Part shown: positions 61,236-64,000 of the stretch, piece by piece
Numbering within the stretch: the first letter of the stretch is position 1
Layout: each line of letters starts with the position of its first letter
Assembly (NCBI RefSeq): GCF_048771995.1
Contig: NC_133063.1
Coordinates: 14,866,063 to 14,930,062 of the forward strand
Origin: Taeniopygia guttata
Lineage: Eukaryota; Chordata; Aves; Passeriformes; Estrildidae
Length of the DNA: 64,000 bases
Reading direction: 5' to 3'
Made by a program: the position numbers and the translations under genes
The notes under the pieces: generated by a model
Databases searched by the model: none
What the model saw: the letters and a program-made list of their open reading frames with translations, nothing else
Told to the model about the DNA's origin: nothing

Positions 61236-63582
61236 ATGAGGATGGGGATGGATATTTCTTTCACCAGAAAAGCCTGTGAGTAGGGCTGCATCAACCCATC
61301 CTCCCGCACAGAGCTGGAGTTAACTCCTTTAGTATCTTGGTTTCTTGATTTTTTCCAAGTGACACAGGTCCTATAACTTTTGAGCAGTGTAAGCTGCCTA
61401 GTCTTTGAGAAATGTCTGCTGATAATAGAACTTCAGTAATACTTTCAGCAGGTGTGGGCAGCTGGAGCCATAAGCCCAGATATACTGAAAAACAAAGCCT
61501 AGCAAAATAAGGCTGAATTATTGCTTATTGCATATTGCTTAATATCAATTCATAATTTGATTCTTTGAGGTGTCAAATCAGATTCAGAGTGGCTTTTTTT
61601 CATAGTGCATCATAGCAACTAGAGTTTATGAAACTTTGGATATCTAAGGATTTTAGAAAGTGCGCTGGTTAGGAATGGTTGTGTCTGTGTCAGTCAACAT
61701 CCAGTCAGAAGGATGTTCTTCTGGAGAGGCATCAGAAGGAATTTGGAACTTTTGAAATGTGAAATATCTGGAACTATTTGTAGGTAACTAATCTTCCTAC
61801 ATATTTTACTTACTAAGTAAATTACCAAGTATCTTCATATGCCCAGTTGTGTGCTGGTCAAGGCTTTAGACATGCACTATTTCATTACTTAATGGAAAAT
61901 GTTGTAAAGAGAAAATTAATTTGCCTCTACAAGCGATGCAAAGGAAAACATATTAAGAAAAAAAGGCAAAATTCCTCCACTTTATGTATGTTTGAGTAAT
62001 TTTTCTGTTTTGACTTCAGACTGCAGGTACCTGTGGTAATTTTTAATTGTGATGTGCTAGCCCTTTCATATGCCTCCTATATATCAATAGAAACCAGGGT
62101 GCCGTGGCTGTAATCTGATTTGTAAGCTTAGGGCCCTATTCCCTTAGTCTCTTACATGTGTGTCTGTTGGCAGCTGCCCACAGGTTTGGTATCTGTGCCC
62201 AAAGACTTGCCTTATGCTCCCCTGCACTGTGTGTTCAACTCTCCATCACTGCTGGGGTAGCAGGCTTTCGACTCATAAGCCTTCTTGAACAGTTCCTGCT
62301 GTAGAACTGCATTTTACGAGCAGTGGTGAGATTTTGCTTTGTTGTCAGGGCATGTGAACAAGTAAGCATCACTGCAATCCATTTCTTTGGACCATCCTCA
62401 GACTCAACTATGTGCTTAGTGCTGCTCAGCATGGGAGGTGCAGAACAGCTGTGGAAGACTGTTCTGCCTTCCCAGCTGCAGGCTCCACGCCTGACACGTC
62501 TTCTCCTCCCAGGAGTCACCAGAAGATGATGTACAGAAGCTGTTTTGCTGCTGTGCCTCCACTCATAAGCATGGTGTTACAAATACTTTTTTTCTAAAAG
62601 CACTTTCACTATTGCATAAAAATATTCAAGTCACTGTAGCAGAGGTAGAGAAAGACAGAGAGTTATGCCAGGTCTTTTTCTTTGTCTCATGCATAAAACT
62701 GAAGAAATGAATTGCTAAGGTAATGTGTTCAGTGTTACTACATAAAACCTGAAATACCAGTGTTCAGCATAATCAATGAACTGTGGCTGAAAGACCTAAG
62801 AGTCACCTGAATGTGTGCCAAGCTGGCTATTTTTTTTTCCCTTCTAGGAGCTGAATTTCCCCTTTCTCTGTTTTGTATACTTACAGGATCACCTACCATA
62901 AGGTCTCCTGATATTTCCGTATACCAGATGGTTTGATTCTGATTACCTTGCAGAATTTTATTTGTATTTCTTATTTGTATTTCTCAGTTCTTTTCCAAGG
63001 AGACATTTACTACTTCAAATTAAAACTGAAAACATTAAATCATGAATAGGTTGATTTATCTGTGAACAGACTTTTTCTGCTGCAGTTTGCACATCATACT
63101 GCTAATCAGGAGTATATTACACACAGAGGATATAGCATAACTAGTGTGGTCAGATTCACATATGTATTCATATTTTTTAAAGTATAGACTCATATGTTTT
63201 TAAAACATAAAATATGCTAATGAATTCCTAGCTTTTTAGGGTATGCAGAGCCTAGAATTAAGGAATAATATGCAGGTCTTAAGAGCTCATTAAAAAGCAC
63301 AGCTATAACTCGGCCTTCACAGCCTGGTCTGGCTGTGTTTAACTATATTTACATAGTACTGAAAAGTGATTTGTATTTCTCAGCAACTTCTACATATGCA
63401 AACACAGGTAATGTCTCAGCAAGAATTCACTGGCCAGTAAATATAGAACAGGTTTGGAGAGCTGTTATGTCATTTGAAAGTGAAGTATGTTTATAGGAGG
63501 TTTTACAGGTGTGAGAAACAGAACCCTTTAGAAGATGTAGTGCTCTGTTCTCATGAAATGCTCTCTTTTGCAATTGCTCTAG
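61152..63582 (+). other. FBP1: FBP1 intron 1
   Basis: A 2.4-kb intron with donor GTGAGT at 61152 and acceptor tgctctag ending at 63582. The first 80 bases belong to the CpG island. I see no repeat element or other gene. The open frames near 62235-62597 have no recognisable similarity. Confidence 0.9.
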
Positions 63583-63745
63583 CTATGGAATTGCTGGGTC
63601 TACCAATGTGACTGGAGATCAAGTAAAAAAGCTGGATATTCTTTCCAATGACCTGGTGATTAACATGCTCAAGTCATCCTTCAGTACATGTGTTATTGTG
63701 TCTGAAGAAAACAAAGATGCTGTGATAGTGGAAACTGAAAAACAG
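63583..63745 (+). CDS. FBP1: FBP1 exon 2 (codons 57-111)
   Basis: Second coding exon, 163 bases, between acceptor tgctctag|C and donor AAACAG|GTCAGT. Joined to exon 1 it reads [21 protein letters not shown]. It carries the dynamic-loop segment (about residues 53-73), the catalytic Asp75 (Asp74 in the numbering without Met), [22 protein letters not shown] with the metal ligand Glu98 (Glu97 without Met), and ends [10 protein letters not shown] at residue 111. [13 protein letters not shown] and NDLV.NMLKSSF agree with FBP1 and differ from FBP2 (SVNVTGDEVKKLD, NSLVINMVQSSY). Human FBP1 has Arg where this protein has Gln111. The exon with the substrate and metal loop FDPLDGSSNID is not in the window. 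Confidence 0.96.
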
Positions 63746-64000
63746 GTCAGTAACTTTAAAAGTTCTCCTTGCTTGATTTCAGATCAGCCTGTACAGGTGT
63801 ACTGCTCCTCATCCAAAGAAGTAAAACTGAATTAAAAGTTCCAGAAAACTGGTACTTTCCTAAATTGGCAAATGAAGGTGGAGGTGATGGGGGGAGAGAG
63901 TGTTAGTCAACATTTGTTCTTTCTGTCATTTCTGCTCTCTAGAGTAATGTTTGTTGGTTTATTTATTTTTTTATGTATTGTTCCTCCCTACCTTCTTTTT
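63746..64000 (+). other. FBP1: FBP1 intron 2 (partial)
   Basis: Begins with GTCAGT and runs to the window edge. The GKYVVCFDPLDGSS exon is not visible here. The frame continues 30 codons into the intron before a stop, which has no meaning for the spliced gene. Confidence 0.85.

Noticed and set aside
60861-61283. 140-codon plus-strand frame over FBP1 exon 1, and a 139-codon minus-strand frame
   Set aside because: Both are other-frame shadows in the CpG island. The FBP1 frame from 60982 has the conserved protein and consensus splice donor.
60982-63745. Assignment of the bisphosphatase to FBP2
   Set aside because: The MTDRS start is shared with FBP2, but [22 protein letters not shown] and NMLKSSF follow FBP1, and FBP1 is the neighbour of AOPEP in the known gene order.

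Overview
This is vertebrate nuclear DNA, almost certainly from a bird. Two host genes can be read: AOPEP (aminopeptidase O, formerly C9orf3) on the minus strand and FBP1 (fructose-1,6-bisphosphatase 1) on the plus strand. The interspersed repeats are mostly 5'-truncated CR1 LINEs with the avian 3' end, plus a few LTR remnants, and no mammalian SINEs are visible. AOPEP and FBP1 lie head to head, as on human 9q22. From known bird synteny (FANCC, PTCH1, FBP1) the window is probably Z-linked. A passerine source is plausible but not shown.

Layout. Positions 1-36084 hold the 5' part of AOPEP, transcribed leftwards: a CpG-island promoter with a putative non-coding first exon (about 35812-36050), the large first coding exon (27135-28104), then exons at 20902-21068, 14320-14482 and 9865-10113. 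All splice phases agree, and about 471 residues are encoded. The window stops before the exon carrying the zinc-binding HEXXH motif. Introns are AT-rich and hold CR1 pieces, microsatellites and one clear hairpin.

Positions 36085-60690 are a gene-poor interval of about 25 kb between the divergent promoters. It holds CR1 copies (36087-36680, 40277-41060, 55110-55290), probable solo LTRs (about 41866-42240, 43981-44263, 49744-50339), a TTTC microsatellite of about 230 bp and G/T-rich tracts. No supported protein-coding exon was seen there.

Positions 60690-64000 hold the FBP1 CpG-island promoter, exon 1 (codons 1-57, from 60982) and exon 2 (63583-63745, through codon 111). Exon lengths of 170 and 163 coding bases match mammalian FBP1 as I recall it. 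The active-site exons lie beyond the right edge. FBP1 acts in gluconeogenesis and AOPEP is an M1-family metallopeptidase. Their adjacency is old synteny and I see no sign that they share a pathway. No clearly novel system was found; the most useful observations are a lineage-variable AOPEP start made by a small tandem duplication, two substitutions in the FBP1 AMP-site segment, and repeat insertions near both promoters.
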